The notes beneath the pieces are model-generated. The model was not told where the DNA came from. It made no database searches and saw only the letters and a program-made list of their open reading frames with translations. This document shows, piece by piece, positions 16,435 to 25,575 of a stretch of 64,000 bases of DNA. Position numbers and translations under genes: made by a program. The DNA comes from Methylobacterium nodulans ORS 2060 (GTDB taxonomy: Bacteria > Pseudomonadota > Alphaproteobacteria > Rhizobiales > Beijerinckiaceae): positions 1,204,501-1,268,500 of the forward strand of contig NC_011894.1 of NCBI RefSeq assembly GCF_000022085.1. Direction: 5' to 3'. Each line of letters opens with the position of its first letter. Position 1 is the stretch's first letter.

Positions 16435-18069
16435 TCACCCCTCGTCCCGCAGCACCCGCCGGATGATCTTGCCCGTGGTGGTGAGCGGCAGGCTCGGCCG
16501 GAAGGCGATCTCGCGCGGGTATTCGTGCGCCGAGAGGCGCCGGCGCACGAAATCCTGGATCTCGGCCGCGAGCGCGTCGGAGGCCTGGTAGCCCGGGCGC
16601 AGCACCACGACGGCCTTGACGATCTCCGTGCGCACCGGATCGGGCTTGCCGACAGCGGCGGCGAGCGCCACGGCCGGGTGGCGCAGCAGGCAATCCTCGA
16701 TCTCGCCCGGCCCGATCCGGTAGCCCGACGAGGTGATGACGTCGTCGTCCCGCCCGACGAAATGGACGTAGCCGTCCGCGTCGACCCGGCCCTGGTCGCC
16801 GGTGGTCATGCAGTCGCCGAGGAACTTGGCCTCGGTCGCCGCAGGGTCGCGCCAATAGCCGAGGAACATCACCGGGTCCGGGCGCGCCACCGCGATCTGG
16901 CCGATCTCGCCCGCGGCGGCCGGCGTCCCGTCCGGGCGGATCACCGCCACCCGATGGCCGGGAACCGGCTTGCCGGTCGAGCCCGCGCGGGCGAGCCCGA
17001 GGCCTGCGCAGGAGGCGAGCACGAGGTTGCACTCGGTCTGACCATAGGCCTCGTTGACCGTGAGCCGAAGCTCGGCTTGAGCCCACCCGAAGGTCTCTGG
17101 CCCCAGCATCTCGCCCGCCGAGGCCAGCGTGCGCAGCCGCGACAGGTCGAAGCGCGCGCGCGGGCGCTCGACCGTGCGCAGCATCCGCAGCGCCGTCGGC
17201 GGCACGAAGGCGTTGGCGACGGCGAGGTCTGCCATCAGCCGAAATACCTCCTCGGGCTCGAATTTCTCCGCCTTGCGCGCCACCACCGCGACCCCGTGGT
17301 GCAGGCTCGGCAGCAGCGCGTTGAGGAGGCCGCCGGCCCAGGCCCAGTCGGCGGGCGTCCACATCCGGTCGCCGGGTTGCGGCATGAACTCGTGCATCAT
17401 GGCGAAGCCCGGCAGGTGGCCGAGCAGCACCCGGTGCCCGTGCAGCGCGCCCTTGGGCAGGCCGGTCGTGCCGGAGGTGTAGATCATCAGCGCGGGATCA
17501 TCCGCCGCCGTGTCGACGGGCGTGAAATCCGGCGCGCTCGCGGCGAGGAGTTCCGCGAAGCCGAGCGCCCCGTCGCCCGGCCCCTCCGTCGAGACGAGGA
17601 GGGCGAGGTCGGGCAGCGCATCCCGGAGCGGGGCCAGCTTGGCGAGCCCGCCCGCATGGGTCACGACGGCCCGCGCGCCCGCGTTGCCGAGGCGATGCAG
17701 CAGGGCGTCCGGCCCGAACACGACGGCGAGCGGCAGCGCCACCGCCCCGAGCTTGTAGATGGCGAGATGCGCGATCAGGACGGCGGGGGATTGCGGCAGC
17801 AGCACCGCCACCCGGTCGCCGCGGGCGATGCCCTGCGCGCGAAGCGCGTTGGCGAAGCGGTTCGAGGCTTCGCGCAGGGCCGCGAAGCTCCAGGTCTCGA
17901 CCCGGCCATCCGCCGCGACGTCGAGGAGCGCCGGGCGCTGCGGATCGGCCGCCGCCCAGCGGTCGCAGACATCGACCGCGATGTTGTAGCGCTCCGGGAT
18001 CCGCCAGCGGAACCCGGAGACGAAGTCCTCGTAGGTGGCCGGCCTAAGCAGGTTTCGGAAAAGTGCCAT
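16435..18069 (-). CDS. AMP-dependent acyl-CoA synthetase
   Basis: 544 residues. The AMP-binding motifs are present: the P-loop TSGTTGLPKGALHGH, the NEAYGQTECNLV motif, TGDQGRVDADGYVHFVGRDDD, and the C-terminal PLTTTGKIIRR with the catalytic lysine. The sequence resembles acetyl/medium-chain acyl-CoA ligases of the AcsM type; substrate is not assignable. The chosen start (ATG 18067-18069, MALFRNLL) lies inside a palindromic repeat (18044-18147), so its first eight codons come from repeat DNA; the conserved protein starts at RPATYEDF. It is followed downstream by cpdR in convergent orientation. Confidence 0.88.
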   Translation of the reverse strand: MALFRNLLRPATYEDFVSGFRWRIPERYNIAVDVCDRWAAADPQRPALLDVAADGRVETWSFAALREASNRFANALRAQGIARGDRVAVLLPQSPAVLIAHLAIYKLGAVALPLAVVFGPDALLHRLGNAGARAVVTHAGGLAKLAPLRDALPDLALLVSTEGPGDGALGFAELLAASAPDFTPVDTAADDPALMIYTSGTTGLPKGALHGHRVLLGHLPGFAMMHEFMPQPGDRMWTPADWAWAGGLLNALLPSLHHGVAVVARKAEKFEPEEVFRLMADLAVANAFVPPTALRMLRTVERPRARFDLSRLRTLASAGEMLGPETFGWAQAELRLTVNEAYGQTECNLVLASCAGLGLARAGSTGKPVPGHRVAVIRPDGTPAAAGEIGQIAVARPDPVMFLGYWRDPAATEAKFLGDCMTTGDQGRVDADGYVHFVGRDDDVITSSGYRIGPGEIEDCLLRHPAVALAAAVGKPDPVRTEIVKAVVVLRPGYQASDALAAEIQDFVRRRLSAHEYPREIAFRPSLPLTTTGKIIRRVLRDEG

Positions 18070-18148
18070 GCGGTTTTCCGTCAAAAACCTGCGACAGACC
18101 AAGAACCTAAGCAGGCTTGCGGTGGCCTGCCACCGCAAGCCTGCTTAG
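18044..18148. repeat. Two-hairpin palindromic repeat, copy 1
   Basis: About 105 bases bounded by CTAAGCAGG and CCTGCTTAG. The left part folds by GCAGGTTT with AAACCTGC and an inner CGGAAAA with TTTTCCG. The right part is a perfect palindrome: 18107-18126 pairs with 18129-18148 around a two-base loop. It sits directly against the stop codon of the nitroreductase gene (18149-18151) and extends into the start of the acyl-CoA synthetase gene. A related copy of about 100 bases is at 27238-27337. Confidence 0.85.
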
Positions 18149-18748
18149 TCACGCCTCGCGCACCGGAAAGATGCCCTCGAAGGCGAAGTCGGTGATCGGA
18201 TGCCGGCCGTTCGGCGTCTCGCGGGCGCGCAGCTCCTCCGGCAGTGTCGCCGGATCGGCCCGGCGGCCGACCGCGAAGGCGGCCTCGACCCGGTGGTTCG
18301 CCGGCACGTTGAGCACCCCGGGCGCCCGCTCCTTGTCGAAGCCGACCATGCCGTGAGCGTGCCAGCCGAGCTTGTTCGCCTGGAGCTGGAACATCGCCGA
18401 GGCGGTGCCGGTATCGAAGGAGGCGCTCCAGGACGGCTTCAGCCCGCTCTTGGTGTTCATCATCTGGTTCGAGACGAGGAACAGCAGGGCGCCCGCATCC
18501 TTCACCCAGTTCTGGTTGGAGGGCACGAGGAGATCGAACAGGGGGCCCCACTGGGGCGTGTCGCGCAGGGCATAGATGAAGCGCCAGGGCTGCGAGTTGA
18601 AGGAGGAGGGCGCCCAGCGCGCGGCCTCGATCATCGTCAGGAGATCGGCCTCGCTCACCGCCTCGCCCGTGAAGGCGCGCGGCGAACAGCGCTCCAGGAA
18701 CAGCGGATCGATCGGGTGATCGGCGGTGCGGGAATTGGCGGACGTCAC
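18149..18748 (-). CDS. Nitroreductase family protein
   Basis: 199 residues. The FMN-binding pattern is clear: ERCSPRAFTGEAVSEADLL, then EAARWAPSSFNSQPWRF, which is the typical FMN phosphate and ring-binding region, and GWHAHGMVGFDKE near the active site. Family members reduce nitro groups, quinones or enones with NAD(P)H; the substrate here is unknown. It is upstream of the acyl-CoA synthetase on the same strand with only the palindromic repeat between them. Confidence 0.85.
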   Translation of the reverse strand: MTSANSRTADHPIDPLFLERCSPRAFTGEAVSEADLLTMIEAARWAPSSFNSQPWRFIYALRDTPQWGPLFDLLVPSNQNWVKDAGALLFLVSNQMMNTKSGLKPSWSASFDTGTASAMFQLQANKLGWHAHGMVGFDKERAPGVLNVPANHRVEAAFAVGRRADPATLPEELRARETPNGRHPITDFAFEGIFPVREA

Positions 18749-18862
18749 GGGGGCCTCCGGAACGGACGGGCCTTCCTGCCAGCCCGCCGAGCCATTGTCA
18801 CGGTCGCGCGCGCTCCTGCACGCGAATGGCTGCCCTTCAGCGGGTGCCGGGCCCAGAGGATC

Positions 18863-19657
18863 TCAGGTCCCGGACCAGTTGGGCGGGCGCTTGGCCAGGA
18901 AGGCCTCCATGCCCTCGCGAAAATCACGGCTGGTGTAGCACATCAGGATCAGGTCATCGCCGGCCGGCCCGCCCGCCTCGGGCTCGCCGGCGAGCCGGCG
19001 CAGACCCTCCTTGGTGGCCGCCAGCGTCAGCGGCGCATGCGCGGCCACCAGCCGCGCCAGCGCGGTCGCCCGCTCGGCAAGCGCGGCGGCATCCGCCACC
19101 ACCTCGCTGACCAGGCCGATGCGCTGCGCCTCCTCGGCCCCGACCAGCCGGGCGGTGAACAGCATCTCCTTCACGCGCGCCGCCCCCACCAGCGCCGAGA
19201 GCCGCCGCAGGTTGCCGAGCGACAGGCAGTTGCCGAGCGTGCGGGCGATCGGGAAGCCGAAGCGCGCATCGCCGGTGGCGAGCCGCAGGTCGCAGGCCGC
19301 CGCGATCGCCGCCCCGCCGCCCGTGCAGGCGCCCGCGACCGCCGCGATGGTGGGCTTGCGGCAGCGCTCCAGGCTGCCGAGCACCCGGTCCATGAAGCGC
19401 TCGTAGCCGAGCGCATCCTCGGCCGTGCCAAAGCCGCGGAACTGCGCGATGTCGGTGCCGGCCGCGAAGGCCTTGTCGCCCGCCCCGCTGAGGATCACCG
19501 CCTTGACCGCGCGGTCCTCGTCGAGGGCGCGGCTGAGCTCGTACAGCCGCTCGTACATCGCGAAGGTCAGCGCGTTGCGGGCCTGCGGCCGGTTCAGGGT
19601 GATGCGGGCAATGCCCTCGTCATCGACGGCGCAGAGCAGTTCGTCCGTCTCGGTCAT
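18863..19657 (-). CDS. Enoyl-CoA hydratase/isomerase family protein
   Basis: 264 residues of the crotonase fold. The oxyanion-hole segments are GDKAFAAGTDIAQF and GACTGGGAAIAAACDLRLA. In bona fide hydratases two glutamates act; here the second is replaced in the stretch FPIARTLGNCLSLGNL, so hydratase activity is uncertain. A related crotonase reaction is possible. It starts at ATG 19655-19657. The gene is flanked by fatty-acid (acyl-CoA synthetase) and transporter genes on the same strand but with gaps of 114 and 177 bases. Confidence 0.8.
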   Translation of the reverse strand: MTETDELLCAVDDEGIARITLNRPQARNALTFAMYERLYELSRALDEDRAVKAVILSGAGDKAFAAGTDIAQFRGFGTAEDALGYERFMDRVLGSLERCRKPTIAAVAGACTGGGAAIAAACDLRLATGDARFGFPIARTLGNCLSLGNLRRLSALVGAARVKEMLFTARLVGAEEAQRIGLVSEVVADAAALAERATALARLVAAHAPLTLAATKEGLRRLAGEPEAGGPAGDDLILMCYTSRDFREGMEAFLAKRPPNWSGT

Positions 19658-19834
19658 GGCTGGTCCAGAGCAGGCGGCGGGAGGGCCGCATTTGGCGGGG
19701 CCGGACGGCACTTGGCAAGCCTGCGCGCCGGCCGGGGCCGTCAACCGGGTGACATGCCGCCGACCCAGAAGGGAGCCGCCCGCTCCCGGAAGGCCAAGCA
19801 GTCCCGAAGGCCGAGCGGAGGGCGGCCGGCCCCG

Positions 19835-20557
19835 TCAGTGCCCGCCGCCGAGATACGCCGCGCGCACCGCCGGGTCGGAGCGGAGCTGCTCGGCCGGGCC
19901 CTGGAAGCGGATGCGGCCGTTCTCCAGCACGTAGGCATGGTCGGCGACCCCGAGGGCCGCCATGGCGAACTGCTCGACGAGGAGCATGGTCACCTGCTCC
20001 TCCTTCAGGCGCCGGATGGTGCGAAACACCTCCTCCACCAGCTTCGGGGCGAGCCCCATCGAGGGCTCGTCGAGGAGGAGGATCTCCGGGCGCAGCATCA
20101 GGGCGCGGCCCATGGCGAGCATCTGCTGCTCGCCGCCCGACAGGGTGCCGGCGAGCTGCGACCGGCGCTCCTTGAGGCGCGGAAAAAGGGCGTAGACCCG
20201 GTCGCGGTCGGCGGCGACGTCGCCCTTCGGCCGCGAGCCGGTGAGGCGCGGGAAGGCCCCGAGCGTCAGGTTGTCCTCGACGGTGAGCGTCGGGAAGACC
20301 CGGCGCCCCTCGGGCGAGTGGGCGAGCCCGGCCCGGGCGACCTCGTGGCTGTCGAGCCCGCCGATCTCGCGGCCGTTGAGGCGGATCGAGCCGGCCTTCG
20401 GCTTGATCATGCCGGAGAGCGCCCGCATGGTCGTGGTCTTGCCGGCCCCGTTCGAGCCGATCAGGGTCACGACCTGCCCCTTCGGCACCGCGAAGGTGAG
20501 GCCGTGCAGCACCTCGACCTGGCCGTAGCCGGCGGCCAGTCCCGTCACGTCGAGCAT
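19835..20557 (-). CDS. livF: Branched-chain amino-acid-type ABC transporter ATP-binding protein LivF
   Basis: 240 residues. Walker A is GSNGAGKTTTMRAL, the signature LSGGEQQMLAMGRALM is the LivF form, Walker B is ILLLDEPSMGLAP, and the H-loop region reads LLVEQFAMAAL. It is the second ATPase of the HAAT-type importer whose other parts lie just upstream. Its ATG at 20555-20557 is four bases from the stop of livMG, so it is cotranscribed. Confidence 0.92.
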   Translation of the reverse strand: MLDVTGLAAGYGQVEVLHGLTFAVPKGQVVTLIGSNGAGKTTTMRALSGMIKPKAGSIRLNGREIGGLDSHEVARAGLAHSPEGRRVFPTLTVEDNLTLGAFPRLTGSRPKGDVAADRDRVYALFPRLKERRSQLAGTLSGGEQQMLAMGRALMLRPEILLLDEPSMGLAPKLVEEVFRTIRRLKEEQVTMLLVEQFAMAALGVADHAYVLENGRIRFQGPAEQLRSDPAVRAAYLGGGH

Positions 20558-20561
20558 CGCT

Positions 20562-22598
20562 CTACTCCGCGGCGTCGGCAACCGGGCTGCCGAGATAGGC
20601 TTCGATGACCTTCGGGTCGGCCTGGATCTCGCGGGCGCCGCCCTCCGCGATCTTGTGGCCGAAATCGAGGACGCTGACGCGGTCGCAGAGCCCCATCACC
20701 ACGTCCATGTGGTGCTCGATCAGGATCACGGTGATGCCGGCATCCCGGATCTTGCGGATGATGGCGGTGAGCTCCGCAATGTCGGGCGCGGTCAGGCCCG
20801 CGGCCGGCTCGTCGAGGAGGAGCAGCACCGGATCGAGGGCGAGCGCCCGGCCGATCTCGAGCAGGCGCTGCTTGCCGTAGGGCAGGTTGCGCGCCTCGAC
20901 CTGCGCGAGGTTGCTTAAGCCCACGAAGTCGAGGATCGCCATGGCGCGGGCGCGCGCCTCCCGCTCCTCGCGCCGCCGCCGGGGCGTGCCGAGGATCGCG
21001 TCGAAGAGCGTGCCCCGGAAGGCGTGGTGGAGCCCGACCAGCACGTTCTCCAGCGCCGTCATCTCCCGGAAGAGCTGGACGTTCTGGAAGGTGCGCGCCA
21101 CGCCCGCGAGCGCGATCTCGGAGGGCGTGCGCCCGTCGAGGCGGTTGCTGCCGGCGAGCACCACCGCGCCCTCGGTCGGCCGGTAGATGCCGGTGAGCAC
21201 GTTCATCATCGTGCTCTTGCCCGAGCCGTTCGGCCCGATCAGGCCGTGGATCGTGCCGGGGCGAACGCTGAGGTCGACGCCGGCCAGCGCCTTGAGGCCG
21301 CCGAACTGCATCACGGCGCCCTCGACCCGGAGGAGCGGATCGGCACCCGAGCGGCCGCCTTGCCGGATCAGCGCTTCGCCGGCGGCGGTCAGCAGCCTGC
21401 CCTCGCCCGTATGGGCCGGGCGTAAGGCGGGCAGCTTCTCGCGAAAATACCCGACGATGCCCTCCGGCAGGTAGTAGACCACGAATAGGATCATCAGCCC
21501 GAAGACGGTGAGCCGGTAATCCGTCACCGATTCCAGGGCGATGGTCGCCGGGAAGAAGGCGATGCAGAGGAGCGCCGGCACCAGGATCGAGACGCGGTTC
21601 TCCTGACGGCGCAGGAAGGCGACGCAGAGGATGCCGAGGGCGAGCGCCGCGATGCCTCCCGCCATGATCCGCACCAGCGCGATGTCGGCGAGGATGTTCG
21701 GCATCATCACGATGATGGCCGCGCCGATCAGCGGGCCGGAGCGCGACTTACGCCCGCCCATGGTGACGGCGAGCAGGAACAGCACGGTGAGCTCGAAGCC
21801 GTAGGTGTTCGGGGCGACGTAGCGCTCCGACCATGCGAAGAGCGCGCCCGCGAGCCCCGCCAGCGCCGCCGAGATCACGAAAGCGTAGACCTTGTAGCGG
21901 TAGACGCTGACGCCCATGCAGTCGCAGGCGATGGGCGAGTCGCGCAGGGCCTCGAAGGCGCGGCCGAAGGGCGAGCGCACCACCCGGTTCACCACCAGGA
22001 TGGTCGCGAGCAGGCTCGCGCAGACGAGGTAGTAGAATTCGAGCTTGCGCCCCGCCGCGCCCCACGGGGCCTGAAGCCCGAGCAGGGAGAAGTCGAGGAC
22101 CCGGGCCGGCGGCAGGGTGATGCCGAGCGGCCCGTTGGTCAGATCGGTCATCTCGTTGATGAAGATCTGCACGATGGTGCCGAAGGCGAGCGTCACCATG
22201 GCGAGATAGGGGCCGCTCACCCGCAGGGCCGGGATCGCCAGCAGGAGCCCGAAGGCCGCCGTGACGCCGATGCCGGCGAGAAGCCCGACCCAGATGCCGA
22301 GCTTGAACTTGAGGAAGAGCACCGCCGCCGCATAGGCACCGACCCCGAACAGGCCGGCATGGCCAAGCGAGACCTGGCCCGTATAGCCGACCACGATGTC
22401 GAGGCCGAGAATCAGGATCGCGTAGATGGCGATCACGGTGAGGAGGTGGATGTAGTACTGGCTGGTGACGACATGCGGGAAGGCCGCCAGGAACAGCACG
22501 AGGAGGCCGGCGCCGATCAGGCCCGCGAAGCGGCCGAGTCCCGCCGCGGGGGCGGGCGGGGCGGCCTCTCGGGCGAGGGCGGATGCGGGCTGCGCCAT
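20562..22598 (-). CDS. livMG: Fused branched-chain amino-acid ABC transporter permease-ATPase (LivM-LivG)
   Basis: 678 residues joining two subunits that are usually separate. Residues about 25-385 form LivM, with repeated TM segments and the conserved VVGYTGQVSLGHAGLFGVGAY loop (given here in part) and VSGPYLAMVTLAF. After a linker, residues about 420-670 form LivG: Walker A GPNGSGKSTMMNVLTG, ARTFQNVQLFREMT, signature NLPYGKQRLLEIGRAL, Walker B LLLLDEPAAGL. The importer brings in branched-chain amino acids or similar small solutes across the inner membrane. ATG 22596-22598 is preferred to an upstream TTG. The frame is unbroken across the join, so this is a true fusion. Confidence 0.93.
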   Translation of the reverse strand: MAQPASALAREAAPPAPAAGLGRFAGLIGAGLLVLFLAAFPHVVTSQYYIHLLTVIAIYAILILGLDIVVGYTGQVSLGHAGLFGVGAYAAAVLFLKFKLGIWVGLLAGIGVTAAFGLLLAIPALRVSGPYLAMVTLAFGTIVQIFINEMTDLTNGPLGITLPPARVLDFSLLGLQAPWGAAGRKLEFYYLVCASLLATILVVNRVVRSPFGRAFEALRDSPIACDCMGVSVYRYKVYAFVISAALAGLAGALFAWSERYVAPNTYGFELTVLFLLAVTMGGRKSRSGPLIGAAIIVMMPNILADIALVRIMAGGIAALALGILCVAFLRRQENRVSILVPALLCIAFFPATIALESVTDYRLTVFGLMILFVVYYLPEGIVGYFREKLPALRPAHTGEGRLLTAAGEALIRQGGRSGADPLLRVEGAVMQFGGLKALAGVDLSVRPGTIHGLIGPNGSGKSTMMNVLTGIYRPTEGAVVLAGSNRLDGRTPSEIALAGVARTFQNVQLFREMTALENVLVGLHHAFRGTLFDAILGTPRRRREEREARARAMAILDFVGLSNLAQVEARNLPYGKQRLLEIGRALALDPVLLLLDEPAAGLTAPDIAELTAIIRKIRDAGITVILIEHHMDVVMGLCDRVSVLDFGHKIAEGGAREIQADPKVIEAYLGSPVADAAE

Positions 22599-22649
22599 AT
22601 TCAAGGATTCCGTGCGCGGGGGAACGCGACGAGGGCCCTCTAGCCCTCG

Positions 22650-23522
22650 TCAGACCTTCTTGATCACGGCCTTGCCGAACAGGCCGACCGGCCTGACCGC
22701 GAGGACGAGGAGGAGCAGGATCAGGCCGGGCACGTCCTTGTAGCCCGTCGAGATGTAGAAGCCCGTGAGCGTCTCGGCGATGCCGAGGATCAGCCCGCCG
22801 ACGATGACGCCGAGGCCGGATTCGAGGCCGCCGATGATCGCCACCGCGAAGGCCTTGAGCGCCAGCACCGAGCCCATCGTGGCGCCCGTGAGGGTTACGG
22901 GAGCGACGAGCACGCCCGCGAAAGCCGCCGTCATGGCGCTGATCGAATAGGACAGCGTGATGACCTTGCGGGTGTTGATGCCCATCAGGCCGGCTGCGTC
23001 GATGTCGTTGGAGGTGGCGACCACCGCCTTGCCCCAGATCGAGCGGCGGTTGAACACTTCGACGGCCAGCATCATCAGGAGCGCGCCGGCGACGATCAGG
23101 AGCTCCATCGGCAGCACGCGGACGCCGCCGAAGGTCAGCGCCGTCTCCGGCAGCGGCGAGGGGAACTTGAGGTCGTCGCGCCCCCAGATGTTCTCGGCCA
23201 CGTTCTTGAAGATGATGCCGAGCGCGATGGTGGCCATGATCCACCCGTATTCGGACTTGATCTTCACGGCCGGGCGCACGCCGAGCCGCTCGACCACGGC
23301 GCCGAGCGCGAAGCCGAAGACGAGGACGAGGGGCAGCATCAGCCAGTAGCCCGTGAAGGGCACCAGGGTGAGGCCGAACAGGGCGCCGAGCATCAGCGCC
23401 TCGCCCTGGCCGAAATTGAGCGTCTTCGAGGTGGCGAAGGTGAGCTGGTAGCCGAACGCGATGGCGGCATAGATCATGCCGACCGCGACGCCGCTCGCGA
23501 CGAGCTGCAGGAAGATTTGCAT
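22650..23522 (-). CDS. livH: Branched-chain amino-acid ABC transporter permease LivH
   Basis: 290 residues, about eight TM segments. It has ASGVAVGMIYAAIAFGYQLT at the N-terminus, the FGQGEALMLGALFGL loop, and AFAVAIIGGLESGLGVIVGGLILG, the EAA-like coupling region of LivH. It pairs with the LivM half of the fusion downstream. It lies between livK (82-base gap) and livMG (51-base gap). Confidence 0.92.
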   Translation of the reverse strand: MQIFLQLVASGVAVGMIYAAIAFGYQLTFATSKTLNFGQGEALMLGALFGLTLVPFTGYWLMLPLVLVFGFALGAVVERLGVRPAVKIKSEYGWIMATIALGIIFKNVAENIWGRDDLKFPSPLPETALTFGGVRVLPMELLIVAGALLMMLAVEVFNRRSIWGKAVVATSNDIDAAGLMGINTRKVITLSYSISAMTAAFAGVLVAPVTLTGATMGSVLALKAFAVAIIGGLESGLGVIVGGLILGIAETLTGFYISTGYKDVPGLILLLLVLAVRPVGLFGKAVIKKV

Positions 23523-23604
23523 CGGGGACCCCGGGGGAGGCCGTGGGGTTGAGCCCGCGCGGGATTCCGCGCGGGCCGATCGGCAGGACGACGACCGTGG
23601 GTGT

Positions 23605-24819
23605 TCAGTTCGACGCCTTCTCCTTCAGGCGGACGACGCCCGCGTTCTTGGCGTCCTCCTCCTTGGCGTAGACGATCCGGCCGTCCTGCACCTTGCCGAA
23701 CACCACCATGTTGCGGGTGATGGCGTTGTGGTCGGTCTTGGTGAAGGGCTTGTCGTAGGTCGTCACCACGCCCTCGACCTTCTCCTTCAGATCTTCGAGC
23801 GCCGCGCGGATCTTCGGCCCCTCGGTGCTGCCGGCCTGCTTGATCGCGGCGGCGAGGAGGAAGACAGAATCGTAGCCTTGCGCGCCCGCGACCGGGGTCG
23901 GGATCTTCGAGACCTTGTAGGTGGCATAGTAGCTTTCGAGGAACGCCTTGCGCCGCGGCAGGGTCTTATCCTCGATGAAGGTCTGGGGCATGGTCACGCC
24001 GTTGCCGTTCGGCCCGGCGATATCGATGAAGCTCTGCATCGAGGACGGCCAGGAGGTGATCATCGGCACCTTCCAGCCGAGCTTCGCCATGCCGTTGGCG
24101 ACCTGCCCGAGTTCGGGCCCGATGCCGTAGGCCAGGATCACGTCCGCGCCCGCCGCCTGCGCCTTCAGCAGCTGGGGCGTCATGTCGACGTCCTTGATGT
24201 TGAACTTCTCCACCACGACCGGGGTCACGCCCTTGGCCTTGAGGTACTTCTCCAGATCCTCGCGCCCGAGCTGGCCGTAATTGGTGGAATCGGCCAGGAT
24301 CGCGATCTTCTTGAAGCCGCGGGCGATCGCCTCGTCGGCCATCATGCCGGCCTGCAGCACGTCATAGGCCGAGGTCCGGAACACGTAATTGTCGTCGTAA
24401 TCCGGCGGGTTGAACTGATTGGTGATGACCGTGCCGGTGGCGACGTTGTTGATCACCGGGATCTCGGCCTCCTGGTAGAAGCGCTGGGCGGCGAGCGCCA
24501 CGCCGGTATTGATGAAGCCGAGCGTGGCGACGACCTTCTCCTTGTTGATCAGCTCCTGCGCGACCTGGGCGCCGACCTCGTTCTTGGCCTCGTCGTCGCG
24601 CTCGACGATCTGGAGCTGGCGCCCGAGCACGCCGCCCTTCTGGTTGATCTCCTGGACGGCGAGCCGCACGCCGTCGCGCATCGAGACGCCCATGGAGGAG
24701 GAGCCGCCCGTGAAGGGGCCCGATACGCCGATCTTGATCGGATCCGCAGCGCGCGCCGGGCCGGCAAGCGCGGTCGCGCAGACGAGCGCCGCCGCGAGGG
24801 CGGTGAAGGGCAATCGCAT
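23605..24819 (-). CDS. livK: Branched-chain amino-acid-type ABC transporter substrate-binding protein LivK
   Basis: 404 residues. A signal peptide (RLPFTALAAALVCATALAGPARA, cleaved before ADPIK) is followed by a type I periplasmic-binding protein: IKIGVSGPFTGGSSSMGVSM at the start, INQKGGVLGRQLQIVERDDE and NTGVALAAQRFYQEAEIPVI. It is the ligand receptor for the importer encoded downstream. The ligand is not predictable beyond small amino acids, amides or aromatic acids. GGAGG precedes the ATG at 24817-24819. This is the first gene of the liv operon. Confidence 0.92.
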   Translation of the reverse strand: MRLPFTALAAALVCATALAGPARAADPIKIGVSGPFTGGSSSMGVSMRDGVRLAVQEINQKGGVLGRQLQIVERDDEAKNEVGAQVAQELINKEKVVATLGFINTGVALAAQRFYQEAEIPVINNVATGTVITNQFNPPDYDDNYVFRTSAYDVLQAGMMADEAIARGFKKIAILADSTNYGQLGREDLEKYLKAKGVTPVVVEKFNIKDVDMTPQLLKAQAAGADVILAYGIGPELGQVANGMAKLGWKVPMITSWPSSMQSFIDIAGPNGNGVTMPQTFIEDKTLPRRKAFLESYYATYKVSKIPTPVAGAQGYDSVFLLAAAIKQAGSTEGPKIRAALEDLKEKVEGVVTTYDKPFTKTDHNAITRNMVVFGKVQDGRIVYAKEEDAKNAGVVRLKEKASN

Positions 24820-25085
24820 CGAGGTCTCCTCCGAGATCGTTTCTTGGGCATGCCGGCCCGTTGAGACCGGACCTTGAGGCAACGATGGAACCCAAATTGG
24901 CAGCGCTTGTCGAGCGCGCCTTTAGATCTAGGCGGGAGGCATCGAAGGCTGCTTCGCACCTCAAAGAGGATCCGCTCGCTTGCGCATCGCCGCCGGAATG
25001 CGCGAGCATGGCCCGGGGAGCACGCGCAGGCCCCGCCGACGGTCGCGCGGAAGCCCGCCCGCCCGCCCGCAAGACGGAGGCAGGC

Positions 25086-25538
25086 ATGTCGACCTACACC
25101 GCCGATGTGACATGGACCCTGAAGGAGGGCGAGGATTTCGCGAGCGGCCGCTACAGCCGCGGCCACACGCTGAGCTTCGACGCCGGCATGACGCTGCCGG
25201 GCTCGGCCTCGCCGCACGTCGTCGGACGATGGGCGGTGAAGGAGGCGGTGGATCCGGAGGAGATGCTGACGGCGGCCCTCTCCAGCTGCCACATGCTGAC
25301 CTTCCTGCACCTCGCGCGGCAGGCGGGCTTCCGCGCCATGGCCTACCGGGACCATGCGGAGGGCGTGATGGGGGAGATCGCCCCGGGCCGGCAGGCGGTG
25401 ACGAGGGTGACGCTTCATCCGCGGATCGAGTGGTCCGGCCCCGCGCCGGATGCCGAAAGCCTCGCGCAGCTCCACCACGCGGCGCATGAGGGGTGCTTCA
25501 TCGCCAACTCGGTGAGAACCGAGGTGGTGGTGGCCTGA
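25086..25538 (+). CDS. OsmC family protein (YhfA-like)
   Basis: 150 residues. It opens with STYTADVTWTLKEGEDFASGRYSRGHTLSFDAG. The first cysteine is in ALSSCHMLTFLHLA after DPEEMLTAA, and the second is in HEGCFIANSV, which is the pattern of OsmC-like peroxiredoxins of the YhfA type. The ATG at 25086 has GGAGG eight bases upstream. It is divergent from livK; the 266 bases between hold no other gene. Confidence 0.85.
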   Translation: MSTYTADVTWTLKEGEDFASGRYSRGHTLSFDAGMTLPGSASPHVVGRWAVKEAVDPEEMLTAALSSCHMLTFLHLARQAGFRAMAYRDHAEGVMGEIAPGRQAVTRVTLHPRIEWSGPAPDAESLAQLHHAAHEGCFIANSVRTEVVVA

Positions 25539-25575
25539 GGGCTCAAAGCCCGAGCCGGTCGGGGAGGGGGCCGCG

